DNA of 57,505 nucleotides from Alphaproteobacteria bacterium (lineage in GTDB: Bacteria > Pseudomonadota > Alphaproteobacteria > Rhizobiales > Xanthobacteraceae): contig VAZV01000134.1 of assembly GCA_005884765.1 (NCBI GenBank), forward strand, positions 1-57,505, written 5' to 3'. Below, piece by piece: positions 1-9,294 of this stretch. Both the position numbers and the translations under genes were made by a program. The stretch's first letter is position 1, and each line of letters starts with the position of its first letter. Under the pieces are notes generated by a model. That model saw only the letters and a program-made list of their open reading frames with translations, did not search any database and was not told where the DNA came from.

Positions 1-938
1 TGGTCGGTATCCCAGCCGAGCAGATCGTCGCCGCGATTAATGTCGAGAGAGCCGAAGACGCCGAGCGCCTGCGCGAGCGCGACCTCGTGATGGAACGAGT
101 GACCCGCCAGGATGGCATGGTTCTGCTCGATGTTGAGCTTGACGTCGTTCAGCAGATCATAGCGGTGAAGGAAGCCGTAGCAGGTGGCGACATCGAAATC
201 GTACTGGTGTTTGGTAGGCTCCTTGGGCTTGGGCTCGATCAGGATCGGTCCCTTGAAACCAATCCTGTGCTTGTGCTCGACCACGAGCGAGACAAAGCGG
301 CCGAGCTGGTCGAGCTCGCGTTTCATGTCGGTATTGAGCAGCGTCTCGTAACCCTCGCGCCCGCCCCAGAGCACGTAATTCTGACCGCCCAGCCGATGCG
401 TCACCTCGAGCGCCGCCCTGACCTGGCCTGCGGCGTAGACGAACACCTCCGGGTCCGGATTGGTCGCCGCACCCGCCATGTAGCGACGGTGCGTGAACAG
501 GTTGGCCGTTCCCCAGAGAAGGCGTACCTTGGCCGCGGCCATCTTCTCTTCGAATAGATCGGCGATGGCGTTGAGGTTGGCGACGGACTCGGCAAGCGAC
601 CCACCTTCCGGCGCGGCGTCCGCGTCGTGGAAGGTGAAGAAAGGGACATCGAGCAGACGGAACAATTCGAAAGCCACGTCGGCCTTGGCGCGAGCAAGCG
701 CCATCGCATCAGGGCCGTGGTGCCAGGGTCGCAGGAAAGTCTCACCGCCGAACGGATCGCCCCCCGGCCAGCAGAACGAGTGCCAGTAGCACACAGCAAA
801 GCGCAGATGATCCTCGAGCCGCCGCCCACGGACGATGCGGTCCTTATCGTACCAGCGAAAGGCAAGCGGACTCTTTGCCTCCGGGCCACCATATAGGACT
901 GGAGCGATCGCACCAAAGAAGTCGGGTGAGGCATTCAT
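1..938 (-). CDS. xylA: Xylose isomerase (C-terminus cut by window edge)
   Basis: Interconverts D-xylose and D-xylulose in the cytoplasm, the first step of the isomerase pathway. 312 residues are visible of a family length of about 435-440. Seen: [10 protein letters not shown] near residue 55, the catalytic [10 protein letters not shown] motif (His104 and Asp107, equivalent to E. coli His101/Asp104), [17 protein letters not shown] with the metal-binding Glu, [16 protein letters not shown], and DINRGDD near the edge. The ATG at 938 overlaps the xylB stop as ATGA, so translation is probably coupled to xylB. The reading frame is open to base 1 and the end lies outside the window. Identity is secure because every active-site block of the family that falls in the visible part is present. 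Confidence 0.96.
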   Translation of the reverse strand, partial: MNASPDFFGAIAPVLYGGPEAKSPLAFRWYDKDRIVRGRRLEDHLRFAVCYWHSFCWPGGDPFGGETFLRPWHHGPDAMALARAKADVAFELFRLLDVPFFTFHDADAAPEGGSLAESVANLNAIADLFEEKMAAAKVRLLWGTANLFTHRRYMAGAATNPDPEVFVYAAGQVRAALEVTHRLGGQNYVLWGGREGYETLLNTDMKRELDQLGRFVSLVVEHKHRIGFKGPILIEPKPKEPTKHQYDFDVATCYGFLHRYDLLNDVKLNIEQNHAILAGHSFHHEVALAQALGVFGSLDINRGDDLLGWDTD

Positions 939-2392
939 AGGCTGAACTCCTTCAGCGCAGGATAAAGCTTTCGCCACTGCTGATAGGCGTCGTCATAGGC
1001 TGCCACCGCCGACGCGCGCGGCATGAAAGTCGCGAGCCGGCGCGGACGCGAGCACACGTTCGCGGGACTTTCGCCGGTGGCGGCAAGCCGGCCCAGTCGT
1101 GCCGCGCCAAGCGCAGCGCCAACCTCGCCTTCCTCGACGCGATGGGCGGCAATGCCGAGCACGTCGGCGATGATCTGCGCCCATAGCGCCGAGCGCGACC
1201 CGCCACCCACGAGATCAACTTCCATGATCGGTGGGCCCGACACACCCAAGGCAAGGAGATTGTCGCGCGCGGCAAAGGCGACGCCTTCGAGCACCGCCTG
1301 AACGATATCCGCGCGTCCCGTCGCGCCACGCAGGCCGACGAACGCGCCGGCCGCGGCGGCGTCGTTGTGCGGCGTTCGCTCGCCGTCGAGATAAGGCAGG
1401 AATTTGATCGGGCTCGGCCGCTCGACGCTCTCGCCAAACAGGGCGAGCAGCGCGGCAGCAGGCATTGCCAGAACGCTGGCGAGCCAGGCGAGCGAGGCAG
1501 CCGCCGACAACATCACGCCCATTTGGTGCCACAGGGCGGGAAGCGCGTGGCAGAACGCGTGGACGGCCGAAGCGGGTGCTGGCGCAAAGCGATCGGTGAC
1601 GCGGAACAACACGCCCGACGTACCGAGCGACAGGAACGCATCGCCAGGCGCAATGGCGCCGAGACCGATCGCGCTTGCTGCATTGTCGCCAGCGCCGCCG
1701 GCGATCACGACATTCGCCGACATGCCCCAGCGGTCAGCCAATTCTGGCGAGAGAGGCGCGCTGACTTCGCTGCCCTCGACCAGACGCGGCATGTGGTGGA
1801 GTTTAAGTCCCGTCGCTTCCAGGACCGGTTCGGACCAGGAACGCCGACCGACATCGAGCCAGAGCGTGCCCGCGGCGTCCGACATGTCCTCGACCATTTC
1901 GCCGGTCATGCGGTAGCGGACATAGGCCTTGGGCAGCAAGACCTTGGCTACCCTTGCGAAGACCTCTGGCTCATGGCGTCCAACCCACATGAGCTTCGGG
2001 GCGGTGAAGCCCGGCATCGCAAGGTTGCCCGCGATCGCATGAAGCGAGGGACACCGCCGCTCGAGCTCGGCGCACTCGGCATGAGAGCGGCCATCATTCC
2101 AGAGAATGGCTGGGCGCAACGGGCGTCCGTCGGCGTCGAGCAACGTGGCGCCGTGCATCTGGCCGGCAAGCCCTACTCCGCGAACCCCGGCCGTTTCGCG
2201 CGGATGCGCCGTCGCGAGATCGTCGACAGCACGGATCGCGGCATCGGCCCAGGCGTCCGGATCCTGCTCGGACCAGAGCGGCGCGGGATGCGACAGCGTA
2301 AGCTCGCGCGAGGCCGTCGCAACGATCGCGCCAGCTTCGTTCACGAGCACCGCCTTCACACCGGACGTCCCGATGTCAATTCCAAGATACAC
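935..2392 (-). CDS. xylB: Xylulokinase
   Basis: FGGY-family kinase that phosphorylates D-xylulose to xylulose 5-phosphate for the pentose phosphate pathway. I place the start at the GTG at 2392, preceded by an AGGGAGG ribosome binding site about six bases upstream. This gives 485 aa, the family length; the frame is open 39 codons further upstream but that part is not family-like. Seen: N-terminal ATP-binding [18 protein letters not shown] near residue 80 (xylulose contact in E. coli XylB, His78), and [12 protein letters not shown] with the likely catalytic Asp236. It sits between the LacI-type regulator and xylA on the same strand and overlaps xylA by four bases. The 123-bp gap to the regulator gene could hold a promoter. 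Confidence 0.95.
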   Translation of the reverse strand: MYLGIDIGTSGVKAVLVNEAGAIVATASRELTLSHPAPLWSEQDPDAWADAAIRAVDDLATAHPRETAGVRGVGLAGQMHGATLLDADGRPLRPAILWNDGRSHAECAELERRCPSLHAIAGNLAMPGFTAPKLMWVGRHEPEVFARVAKVLLPKAYVRYRMTGEMVEDMSDAAGTLWLDVGRRSWSEPVLEATGLKLHHMPRLVEGSEVSAPLSPELADRWGMSANVVIAGGAGDNAASAIGLGAIAPGDAFLSLGTSGVLFRVTDRFAPAPASAVHAFCHALPALWHQMGVMLSAAASLAWLASVLAMPAAALLALFGESVERPSPIKFLPYLDGERTPHNDAAAAGAFVGLRGATGRADIVQAVLEGVAFAARDNLLALGVSGPPIMEVDLVGGGSRSALWAQIIADVLGIAAHRVEEGEVGAALGAARLGRLAATGESPANVCSRPRRLATFMPRASAVAAYDDAYQQWRKLYPALKEFSL

Positions 2393-2515
2393 GCATCCCT
2401 CCCTGTCGACTCCCAAGCGGCGCGCGAACTGCATCGCCTTTCCCGCAAAGGGCCGGTATTCACCATTCGGTCTGCCGCCCGCCGCACGGGGACGATATCC
2501 GCCCCCCAATGCGGC

Positions 2516-3559
2516 TCAGGGCAGATTGTCCCTCATCACGATATCGATCCGGATTTTCTCCTGTTCGCTCAAGATTGGTTCGCCACGGGCAAGCGCGAGC
2601 AGCACGCGTACCGCAGCGCGCGCCTCGTGCCCCGGGTTTTGCGAGATGGCCGCATCCATAACGCCATTCAGAAGCAGCTTGCGCGTCACGACAGTGACGT
2701 CGTGGCCGACGAAGACCATCTGGTTGGCGCGCCCGGAATCCATGAGCGCCTTGGCAATGCCGGGAGTGCCGGCGCCCACGTTGTAAAGGCCGACAATGTC
2801 GGGATGATCGTTCAACAATCTCGTCATGAGGTATTCCGAGCGCTCATCCTCATCCCGCCCCTCAAGGACGGGCATCACATCTAGTTGCGAAAACTCGGAT
2901 GCCATCACCTGATTGAAGCCGAAGATGCGCTCGGCGTGGTCGCGAAGTGCTTGCGAACCAGCGACGATCGCGATTTTTCCCTGTGGAGAGCCGACGAGCC
3001 GGCCGACCAGCGCGCCGGCGGTGCGCCCGGCGGCGATATTGTCGATGCCGACATAATGGTCACGCCGCGAAGACGGCACGTCCGACACCAGCGTAACGAC
3101 CTTGGTGCCGCCATCGGCGAGATCGTTGATGGCCGCGCGGACGCGTGGGTGATCAAGGGCAACGACCGCCACGCCGTCGAAATCGCCGGCAAGGGATTCA
3201 AGGGTGGTTGCGAGAACAGCTGGATTGAAAACGTCGGCCGCGACCATCTCAACCACAAGGCGACGGGCCGCGAGCCAGGCCGACATCTCTCCGAGATACG
3301 ACTGGATCTGGTGCATAAACAGGTTCGGGCCGGAAGGCATGACAAAAGCAAAGCGCCGGGCCCGGCCGCGAGCGAGCTCCGCCGCAGCTGCATGCGGTTG
3401 AAACGCGTTCTGCTTTATCGTCTCCTTGACGCGACGGACGGTGTCCGGCCGTACGCCCGGCCGATTGTGGAGGACCCGGTCCACGGTCGCGAGGCTCACT
3501 CCAGCCTGGCGCGCGATGTCCCTGAGCGTGAGCGGTGTGCTGATGTGCTGCTCTTTCAC
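2516..3559 (-). CDS. LacI-family transcriptional regulator (xylose-type)
   Basis: Sugar-responsive DNA-binding regulator of 347 aa. The N-terminal helix-turn-helix is plain (TLRDIARQAGVSLATVDRVL, residues 11-30, then HNRPGV and VRRVKETI), followed by a periplasmic-binding-protein-like effector domain (AFVMPSGPN, HYVGIDNIAAGRTAGALVG, VFVGHDVT). It is encoded directly upstream of xylBA on the same strand, so control of these genes, with xylose or xylulose as effector, is the natural inference. The sugar itself cannot be read from the sequence. An ATG start with the usual hinge spacing is used. A repeat-rich patch 12-38 bp upstream may be its own operator. Confidence 0.9.
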   Translation of the reverse strand: MKEQHISTPLTLRDIARQAGVSLATVDRVLHNRPGVRPDTVRRVKETIKQNAFQPHAAAAELARGRARRFAFVMPSGPNLFMHQIQSYLGEMSAWLAARRLVVEMVAADVFNPAVLATTLESLAGDFDGVAVVALDHPRVRAAINDLADGGTKVVTLVSDVPSSRRDHYVGIDNIAAGRTAGALVGRLVGSPQGKIAIVAGSQALRDHAERIFGFNQVMASEFSQLDVMPVLEGRDEDERSEYLMTRLLNDHPDIVGLYNVGAGTPGIAKALMDSGRANQMVFVGHDVTVVTRKLLLNGVMDAAISQNPGHEARAAVRVLLALARGEPILSEQEKIRIDIVMRDNLP

Positions 3560-3570
3560 GCCGCCAGCAT

Positions 3571-3597
3571 AGTTGAGGTATTATGAGGTACGCAACT
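3571..3597 (-). promoter_or_regulatory. Candidate operator upstream of the LacI-type gene
   Basis: On the plus strand the heptamer tgaggta occurs at 3574-3580 and again at 3584-3590, and the block is bounded by the inverted pentamers agttg (3571-3575) and caact (3593-3597). It lies 12-38 bp upstream of the regulator's ATG, where an autoregulatory site would sit. The spacing is not that of a classical single LacI palindrome, so the assignment is inference. Confidence 0.35.
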
Positions 3598-3699
3598 CAT
3601 TTTGAAGGATCGCGCGCCAGTAGTTGGCAAAGATTTAGTTGACGCAATACTCGCGCAAATAGCTGGCCGCCACCAGCCCCCGGGAAAAATCCTTGGACG

Positions 3700-3838
3700 G
3701 CAGCGCCCGATTCCTTCGCGTGGACCAGTCTGTGGCGATCGAGGACCGCATGGATGGTGCGCTTGGCGGGACCCCTCGCCGTCGAGGCGCTTGACCAGCG
3801 GACCTCGCGGATGTTGCGGGCGCCTAATCGGGCTTCTC
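3700..3838 (-). pseudogene. IS481-type transposase remnant
   Basis: Read on the minus strand from about 3824, the translation gives GARNIRE followed after a frame change by LVKRLDGE and then, back in the first frame, PAKRTIHAVLDRHRLV. These pieces match, in order, the helix-turn-helix stretch typical of IS481-family transposases (GARKIRE, LLVKRLDG, PAKSTIHAVLDRHGLV). Only some 40 codons survive, with at least two frame disruptions and no DDE catalytic core, so this is a dead fragment. It marks an old insertion between the porin gene and the LacI-type regulator. The family match is from memory of the family motif. Confidence 0.6.
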
Positions 3839-3862
3839 GGCATGCCCGTATACGGGCATGCC
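3839..3862. repeat. 24-bp perfect palindrome without loop
   Basis: Two 12-base halves, ggcatgcccgta and tacgggcatgcc, form an uninterrupted perfect palindrome centred between 3850 and 3851. Each half also contains the shorter palindromic core gggcatgccc or its overlap. It lies 56-79 bases past the porin stop on the minus strand and abuts the transposase remnant. There is no T-run on the minus strand, so it is not a standard terminator. A cruciform-forming site, a protein-binding site or a relic of a mobile-element end are the options. Confidence 0.6.
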
Positions 3863-3917
3863 CTCACCTTTTCGCATCAGGGTCGTTCAATATTTTGACC
3901 CGGACAGGCTAACCGCA

Positions 3918-5267
3918 TCAGAACTTGACCACGGTGCGCATGCCAAGAACCACGGCATTGTCGGTCTTCACGCCGGCGCCATTAAAGCCGCGCCCGCCAG
4001 GATTGATCACATACTGGGCGTCGAACTTGAGGTTCAACCAGCCGGTTGCCTGCCAACCGTACCAAACTTCGATCGGAACTTCGTTGCCGCCGGCATTCGG
4101 GCCGAAGGCGGCCGAATTCACGTGGGTCGTGCCCACCGCGAAGGCGACTTCGTCCTCGGGACGGAAGGCGAAGGTTCCGGTGTGCTTCAATTCAAAGGAG
4201 ACCTGGTAGTCTTCGAACGAAGTCCGGTGATCGGCGACGGTCGTATTGAGGTAGACATACCAACCCTTCGCGGGGCCACCTTCATCGGTTATCCGCTGCA
4301 GGATCGACTCATAAATGCCGTAGCGGCCTCTTTGATCTCCCAGAAATTGGTCGGGGACACCACCGACGCCTGGGATGGTCGTAATGATACCCGGGAGGCC
4401 ACCATCAATCGTCGACGCGCTGTCATACCAGCCGCCCAATCTCCAGGTCCCGTACAGGTGACCGCCCGGCCTCCAGGTCAACTCCACCGGCACCAGCACC
4501 CCCGAGGCGGGGGTTGAGCCAGGGATGCCCGGCAAGAAGTAGACGCTGGGCTCTGACGTCGTCAGATAATTCGGATTGGCGTCGTAGACGCCGGCCGAAA
4601 TCTGGACTTCCTTGGTGATGTTGAAGTGGGCGAGGCCAGCCCACTGGCTCACGGGCCAGTTAAAGATGTAGCCACCCACGATGTTGCCGGGCTGGCCGCC
4701 GCAGAAGGTCAGGTTAATGAACTCGCACTGACCGAAAAAGAAGTCGGAGCCGACTGGAAGACGGCCGCCCTTGAGTTCAAGGCGATCATCGAAAAGCTTC
4801 TGCGAGTAGTAGAGTTCGGTCAGGCGCAGAATGTTGCCGCGGCCGAAAACTTCGTTGGTAAGCTGCAAGGCCGGAATGCCTGCCTCGGTATTCAGATTGT
4901 TGCCGAAGCGGTCGACCAGCGTGAGGCCGATCAAGCCACCCGGGATGCCGGCAAGCTTCGCCATATCGAACTTGGCCTGAAAGGCCAGCTGTCCCGCCTG
5001 GGCCGCCGTTCTGCGGCTTCCGCCCGTCAAGTTGGTGACGGCTTCGTCACCCAGTTGCAGGGACAGATCGATGCCCATCTCCTTCAGCCTCGTCCTGCCG
5101 AGATCGCCCAACAGGTACGGCCTTGTCCAGAAATTATCGGCCTCAACATAAGGAACAGGCGGAGCTTTCGTTAAAAGATCGGCCGCATACGCCCCCCCGC
5201 TCAACAGAGATGACAATGCAATCCACATCCCGCACACGCGTGCGGTCTTTACAGATCTATGCAACAC
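3918..5267 (-). CDS. OprB-type carbohydrate-selective porin
   Basis: Outer-membrane beta-barrel of 449 aa for passive sugar entry. A signal peptide covers residues 1-28 (hydrophobic WIALSSLLSGGAYA, cleavage before ADL). The mature part shows the alternating, aromatic-rich strands of this family (FWTRPYLLGDLG, NILRLTELYYSQKLFDDRLELKGGRLPVGSDFF, HLYGTWRLGGWYDS) and ends with VVLGMRTVVKF, the C-terminal aromatic residue expected for barrel assembly. It lies between the xylose regulator and a FadR/GntR gene, and the nearby importer suggests it feeds pentoses to the periplasm. The 544-bp upstream gap gives it its own promoter region. Substrate is inference. Confidence 0.85.
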   Translation of the reverse strand: MLHRSVKTARVCGMWIALSSLLSGGAYAADLLTKAPPVPYVEADNFWTRPYLLGDLGRTRLKEMGIDLSLQLGDEAVTNLTGGSRRTAAQAGQLAFQAKFDMAKLAGIPGGLIGLTLVDRFGNNLNTEAGIPALQLTNEVFGRGNILRLTELYYSQKLFDDRLELKGGRLPVGSDFFFGQCEFINLTFCGGQPGNIVGGYIFNWPVSQWAGLAHFNITKEVQISAGVYDANPNYLTTSEPSVYFLPGIPGSTPASGVLVPVELTWRPGGHLYGTWRLGGWYDSASTIDGGLPGIITTIPGVGGVPDQFLGDQRGRYGIYESILQRITDEGGPAKGWYVYLNTTVADHRTSFEDYQVSFELKHTGTFAFRPEDEVAFAVGTTHVNSAAFGPNAGGNEVPIEVWYGWQATGWLNLKFDAQYVINPGGRGFNGAGVKTDNAVVLGMRTVVKF

Positions 5268-5811
5268 TTTTTTGGCCCTCCCAGCGTCCGAGGCTTTGTC
5301 TACTTTGCATCACGTCCCCACCCAAAGCCCTCGAGCCTGGAACGCGCTCTCCCCAGCACGCATCGATTTCAGCTGCCCAACAAGCGGCCGTGAATCAACT
5401 GCAGCTTACGTGGTCACTTTAACAAGCCTCGAGACGGTCACAAATAGTATTACTTTATGTTCACATTGAATTAGTAATGACTGTGTCGAAAGGGTCACAT
5501 ATTTGTCAGCTTGCAAGAAGCAGTCATCGGCCCATCGAGACAGAACTCGACGAGGACTTGGCTTCGCCAGCAGTTACGGGAGCACGGTCGCCGATGCCGG
5601 ATGCGGCAGGTCATCAAAGCGGCGTGCGTCTAGTTGCGCCGAGACGCAGAGAAGAAAGGATGCACTTTCGCGATCTCGACGACGAGAAGTTTTTTTTGAG
5701 GCGAGATGATGTCATAATGTTATACCCAAAAGCCTGCTGGCCCTGCGTTCACTACTTACCTGCGGCAGGCCTTGCTAGGCCATCGCGCCGCCGGACTCCG
5801 GAGACATCGCC
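5268..5811. other. Intergenic region upstream of porin and FadR-type regulator
   Basis: 544 bp between divergent genes. I see no convincing coding sequence. The stretch 5440-5480 is much more AT-rich than its surroundings and contains an inverted repeat attact (5449-5454) and agtaat (5473-5478), a plausible operator for the porin promoter. A T-run lies at 5690-5697. Nothing else stands out. Confidence 0.5.
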
Positions 5812-6612
5812 GTGATCTCGAGACTCGTCATTGTCCCTGCCCCGCGCGCCATATCCCACCACGCAGAAGTTGCACGCATCCTTGGCATTGACATCATCGC
5901 AGGCCAGTATCCCGAAGGCTCAAAATTACCAGGTGACGCGGAACTGATCCGCCTTTTCGGCGTCTCACGCCCCGTGCTGCGGGAGGGCGTCAAAACTCTT
6001 GTCGCCAAGGGTTTGCTCAGCACCAAGGCGAAGGTCGGAACCGTGGTGCGCGACCGTTCAGAATGGAATATGTTCGACACCGACGTACTGGGTTGGCACC
6101 TTGAGGGCCGTATCGACTCCAGCCTTCTGTTCGATCTTGGCGAGATTCGGCTTGCGGTAGAACCCCGTTCTGCCGCGCTGGCAGCCCTGCAGCGCAACAA
6201 CGCTCACATCGCCCAAATGCGCGGCGGCATCGAGCAAATGCGCCGCGAGCGGTCGAGCCCCGCAGGTTTTGCGGAGAGCGATCTCCGGTTGCACATCGCC
6301 ATCGCCGAGGCGTCCAACAATCTGTTCATGCGTTCGATGGGCGGCGTGATCCAGGCGGCCCTTCGCGCCTCATTTTTGATCAGCGCGCCGGTCTCCGAGC
6401 GCGAGCGCGACATCACGATCGAAGCCCATGCGCGGATCGTCGATGCCATCGAGAACAGGAATCCCCAAGCCGCTTCGGCGGAGATGGCGAATGTCATCGT
6501 CAACGGGATCAATCGCCTTCAAGGTTCCATAGCCACGCCACGGGGCAAACGCCGAACGGTCGGACGACTTAATGGCGTCCGGAAGCGCGTCCAACGGGCG
6601 AATCAGACCTGA
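5812..6612 (+). CDS. FadR-subfamily GntR transcriptional regulator
   Basis: 266 aa. A winged helix-turn-helix at about residues 24-79 (GIDIIAGQYPEGSKLPGDAE, LFGVSRPVLREGVKTLVAKG, then KVGTVV) is followed by an all-helical FCD ligand domain (LFDLGEIRLAVEPRSAALAA, FAESDLRLHIAIAEASNNLF, EAHARIVDAIENRNPQAASA), whose Asp and His residues usually bind a metal. FadR-type members commonly sense sugar acids or organic acids. The GTG start at 5812 has GGAGA seven bases upstream. It converges on the ABC importer genes, whose end is 33 bp away, and diverges from the porin gene, so either could be a target. The basic tail (about residues 240-266) is unusually Arg/Lys-rich. Confidence 0.88.
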   Translation: MISRLVIVPAPRAISHHAEVARILGIDIIAGQYPEGSKLPGDAELIRLFGVSRPVLREGVKTLVAKGLLSTKAKVGTVVRDRSEWNMFDTDVLGWHLEGRIDSSLLFDLGEIRLAVEPRSAALAALQRNNAHIAQMRGGIEQMRRERSSPAGFAESDLRLHIAIAEASNNLFMRSMGGVIQAALRASFLISAPVSERERDITIEAHARIVDAIENRNPQAASAEMANVIVNGINRLQGSIATPRGKRRTVGRLNGVRKRVQRANQT

Positions 6613-6645
6613 GCCCGGCCTGTGCCTTTTCGCAGGCACGGCGGA

Positions 6646-7707
6646 TCATGCCTGATCGCCTGTTCTCGCTGGCAACGCAGCCGCGCCGCGCGGTGATGCG
6701 CCCTGCTTTTCTTGCACAGGTGTCGATCTCGGCGCCGTGCGGGCCAGGCTGGCCAGCGCGACCTTGCGCCGCCGACGAGCCTGCAACTGCTGATCCGCCA
6801 GCACGCCGACCAGAATCACCGTCCCCATCACCGCGAAGTTCAGGGAATTGGGAATGCCCAGGATATTCACGAGGTTCTGCAGCACCTGCAGCAGCGCCGT
6901 CCCCAGCACGACACCGAGAATGGAGCCCTCGCCGCCGCGCAGGCTGCAGCCACCCAGAACGGCAGCCGCGATCGCATAAAGCTCGTAGAAATTTCCGAAC
7001 GAACTCGGAGAGACCGAGTTGGTATAGAACACGAACAGCACGGTTGAGACCCCCGCGAGCCCGCCGCTGATGATGTAGGCGGTCGCGATCACGATATTTG
7101 TGCTGATACCGGAGAAGCGCGCGGCTTCCTCGTTCTTGCCCACGGCATAGAGCCAGCGCCCGTAGACGGAGCGGTGCAGCAGCACGCCGAGGATCAGGGC
7201 AAGAATGATCAGGAAGATGAAGGTGTTCGGGATGCCCGCGATATTGCCGGAGGCGATGTTGCCCAGCGTGCTAGCCTCGTCACCGTAGCCGAAGCCGCGC
7301 GTCGAATCGCTAGTATAGTAGCGCGCGGCGCCGCGATAGATCAGCAACCCGCACAGCGTCACGATAAAGGGCTGCATTTTCAGCCGCGTGATCAGGAAAC
7401 CCTGGATGCCTCCCAGCGCCAGCCCGCCCAGCAGGACCAGCAGCAGCGCGACGGGCCAATAAATCTGATAAGTCGTCAGCAGGTCGACGAATACGACGCC
7501 AAGCAGCGCGAACATCGAGCCGAGCGAAAGATCGATGCCTCCGGTGATGATCACGAGCCCCTCGCCCAGCGCGAACACACCGAACAGGCCGATCAGGTTG
7601 GCCATATTCAGCAAGTTCACGAACGATAGGAAAGCCGGATTGATCGCGCCCGTGATGGCGGAGATCACCGCCAGCAGCAGGCACAGGCCGAGTTCTTTCT
7701 TCATCAT
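6646..7707 (-). CDS. Ribose/xylose-type ABC transporter permease
   Basis: 353-aa inner-membrane permease of the RbsC/XylH family. Hydrophobic segments run through residues 1-320, and the family signature GLVIITGGIDLSLGSMFAL appears near residue 50, with YAVGKNEEAARFSGI and GEGSILGVVLGTALLQVLQN further on. The last 35 residues are a hydrophilic tail rich in Arg and Pro (QARRRRKVALASL onward), longer than usual. Its ATG overlaps the stop of the ATPase gene by four bases (ATGA), so the two are translationally coupled. It is the last gene of the binding protein-ATPase-permease operon. Confidence 0.93.
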   Translation of the reverse strand: MMKKELGLCLLLAVISAITGAINPAFLSFVNLLNMANLIGLFGVFALGEGLVIITGGIDLSLGSMFALLGVVFVDLLTTYQIYWPVALLLVLLGGLALGGIQGFLITRLKMQPFIVTLCGLLIYRGAARYYTSDSTRGFGYGDEASTLGNIASGNIAGIPNTFIFLIILALILGVLLHRSVYGRWLYAVGKNEEAARFSGISTNIVIATAYIISGGLAGVSTVLFVFYTNSVSPSSFGNFYELYAIAAAVLGGCSLRGGEGSILGVVLGTALLQVLQNLVNILGIPNSLNFAVMGTVILVGVLADQQLQARRRRKVALASLARTAPRSTPVQEKQGASPRGAAALPARTGDQA

Positions 7708-9230
7708 GGCGCAGCGGCTTCCATGGTTTCCGGCGCTTGGCCGATCGCTAGCCGCAACACGTTGTATTCGCTGAACTGCTCGCGCTTCAGCACGCCGCTG
7801 ACACTCCCTTCATGCATAACTGCCACCCGATCGGAGACGCCGATGACCTCCTCCATGTCCGAAGAGATCATCACGATCGCGACGCCCCGATCGGCGAGGT
7901 CGCGCATCAGCCCGTAGATCTCGCTCTTGGCGCCGACATCGATGCCACGGGTCGGCTCGTCGAAGAACATCACGCGCGGCTGCATGGAAAGCCACTTGCC
8001 CAGCACCACTTTTTGCTGGTTGCCGCCGGAAAGCGTCACGGCCTCCGTATCGATGCTCGGCGCCTTTATGGACAGGCTCCTTACCTGTTTTTTTGCGACC
8101 TCGCGCTCGGTCACGCCGTTTACCAGCCACATCCGCGCATAGTTCAGCAAGCTCGCGAGCGTCACGTTCTCCCGGATCGGCAATTCCAGCACCAGACCGG
8201 ATTTCTTGCGATCCTCCGGCACCAGATAAATCCCTTGCCTGATCGCGTCCCGCGGCGACGCAACACCGACCGGCGCGTTGTCGATCCTGATCTCGCCACC
8301 CAGCAGCGGGTCAATGCCGAAGGCCGCGCGGGCGAGGGAGGTGCGGCCAGCGCCTACGAGTCCTGCCAGGCCGAGGATCTCGCCGCGCCGCACGGAAAGA
8401 TTAATCTGCCGGTCGGGAAAGGCGGTAGTCACGAGGTCGACGATATCGCAGCCGCCCGGCTGCGGCGATCGTTTCGGCGGCGTGTATAGCTCCTTCAGGT
8501 CGCGACCGATCATCAGCCGGATCATCGCGACGTGGCTCAGCTCGTCCCGCGCCAGCTCCCCCACCGTGCGCCCGTCGCGCAGCACCACGACGCGGTCAGC
8601 GCAGGCCATGATCTCACCCAGCCGGTGAGAGATATAGATCACCGAGATGCCATGCGCCCTCAGGTCGGCAATCACCTCCAGCAGCCGTTCGGTCTCCGAA
8701 ATTGTCAGGCTCGAGGTCGGCTCGTCCATGATGATCACGCGGGCGTCAATCGAGAGCGCCTTGGCGATCTCCACCATCTGACGCTCCGCGATGGACAGGT
8801 TGTCGATCAGCGTGTCCGGCGTGAAATCGGCGCCCAGCCGTTCCAACAGCGGCGTCACGCGGGCGCGCATCTCCGCGTTGTCCACCAGCTTCAGCGGCCC
8901 GCCAGTACGCTTCTCGCGCCCTATAAAGACGTTGGCCGCGACGTCGAGATTCTCGAACAGGTTCAGTTCCTGGTGCACGAAGGCAATGCCGGCCTGCGTC
9001 GCACCAGTCACCGTCATCAGCGCGTGGTCCATGCCGCCGATGCGGATCACGCCCTCGCTCGGCGCGATCACACCGCCCAGCACGCGCATCAGCGTCGATT
9101 TGCCGGCGCCGTTTTCGCCGATCAGGCCCAACACCTCGCCGCGGTACACGCGCAGGCTGACATCGTCGAGGGCCTTGACACCGGGATAAGTCTTGCTGAT
9201 CCCGGCGAGTTCGAGCAACGTCTCCGCCAT
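7704..9230 (-). CDS. Sugar ABC transporter ATPase with two nucleotide-binding domains
   Basis: 508-aa RbsA/XylG-type ATPase with fused nucleotide-binding domains. The first has GLIGENGAGKSTLMRVLGG, LSIAERQMVEIAKALS and VIIMDEPTSSL; the second has a degenerate Walker A (GLAGLVGAGRTSLARAAFG), the usual condition in this family, then LSGGNQQKVVLGKWL and FFDEPTRGIDVG. The start at 9230 (MAETLLELAG) has GGGAGGAAG just upstream; the open frame extends 19 codons further but without family similarity. It lies 64 bp downstream of the binding-protein gene and overlaps the permease gene by 4 nt. It energises the importer and is cytoplasmic. Confidence 0.95.
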   Translation of the reverse strand: MAETLLELAGISKTYPGVKALDDVSLRVYRGEVLGLIGENGAGKSTLMRVLGGVIAPSEGVIRIGGMDHALMTVTGATQAGIAFVHQELNLFENLDVAANVFIGREKRTGGPLKLVDNAEMRARVTPLLERLGADFTPDTLIDNLSIAERQMVEIAKALSIDARVIIMDEPTSSLTISETERLLEVIADLRAHGISVIYISHRLGEIMACADRVVVLRDGRTVGELARDELSHVAMIRLMIGRDLKELYTPPKRSPQPGGCDIVDLVTTAFPDRQINLSVRRGEILGLAGLVGAGRTSLARAAFGIDPLLGGEIRIDNAPVGVASPRDAIRQGIYLVPEDRKKSGLVLELPIRENVTLASLLNYARMWLVNGVTEREVAKKQVRSLSIKAPSIDTEAVTLSGGNQQKVVLGKWLSMQPRVMFFDEPTRGIDVGAKSEIYGLMRDLADRGVAIVMISSDMEEVIGVSDRVAVMHEGSVSGVLKREQFSEYNVLRLAIGQAPETMEAAAP

Positions 9231-9294
9231 TCGGCGCTTCCTCCCGGACACTGCCCGGCCGCCTGTAGCAGCCGGGCAGTGAAGCACACTGAAG

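Noticed and set aside
1367..2884. Long plus-strand reading frame (505 codons) across xylB and the LacI gene
   Set aside because: It is antisense to two secure genes, has no family resemblance and lacks a ribosome binding site; GC-rich third positions open such frames.
6613..6645. Hairpin between the FadR gene and the permease gene (ctgtgcc/ggcacgg)
   Set aside because: Short stem without a T-run; could be a bidirectional terminator but the evidence is weak.
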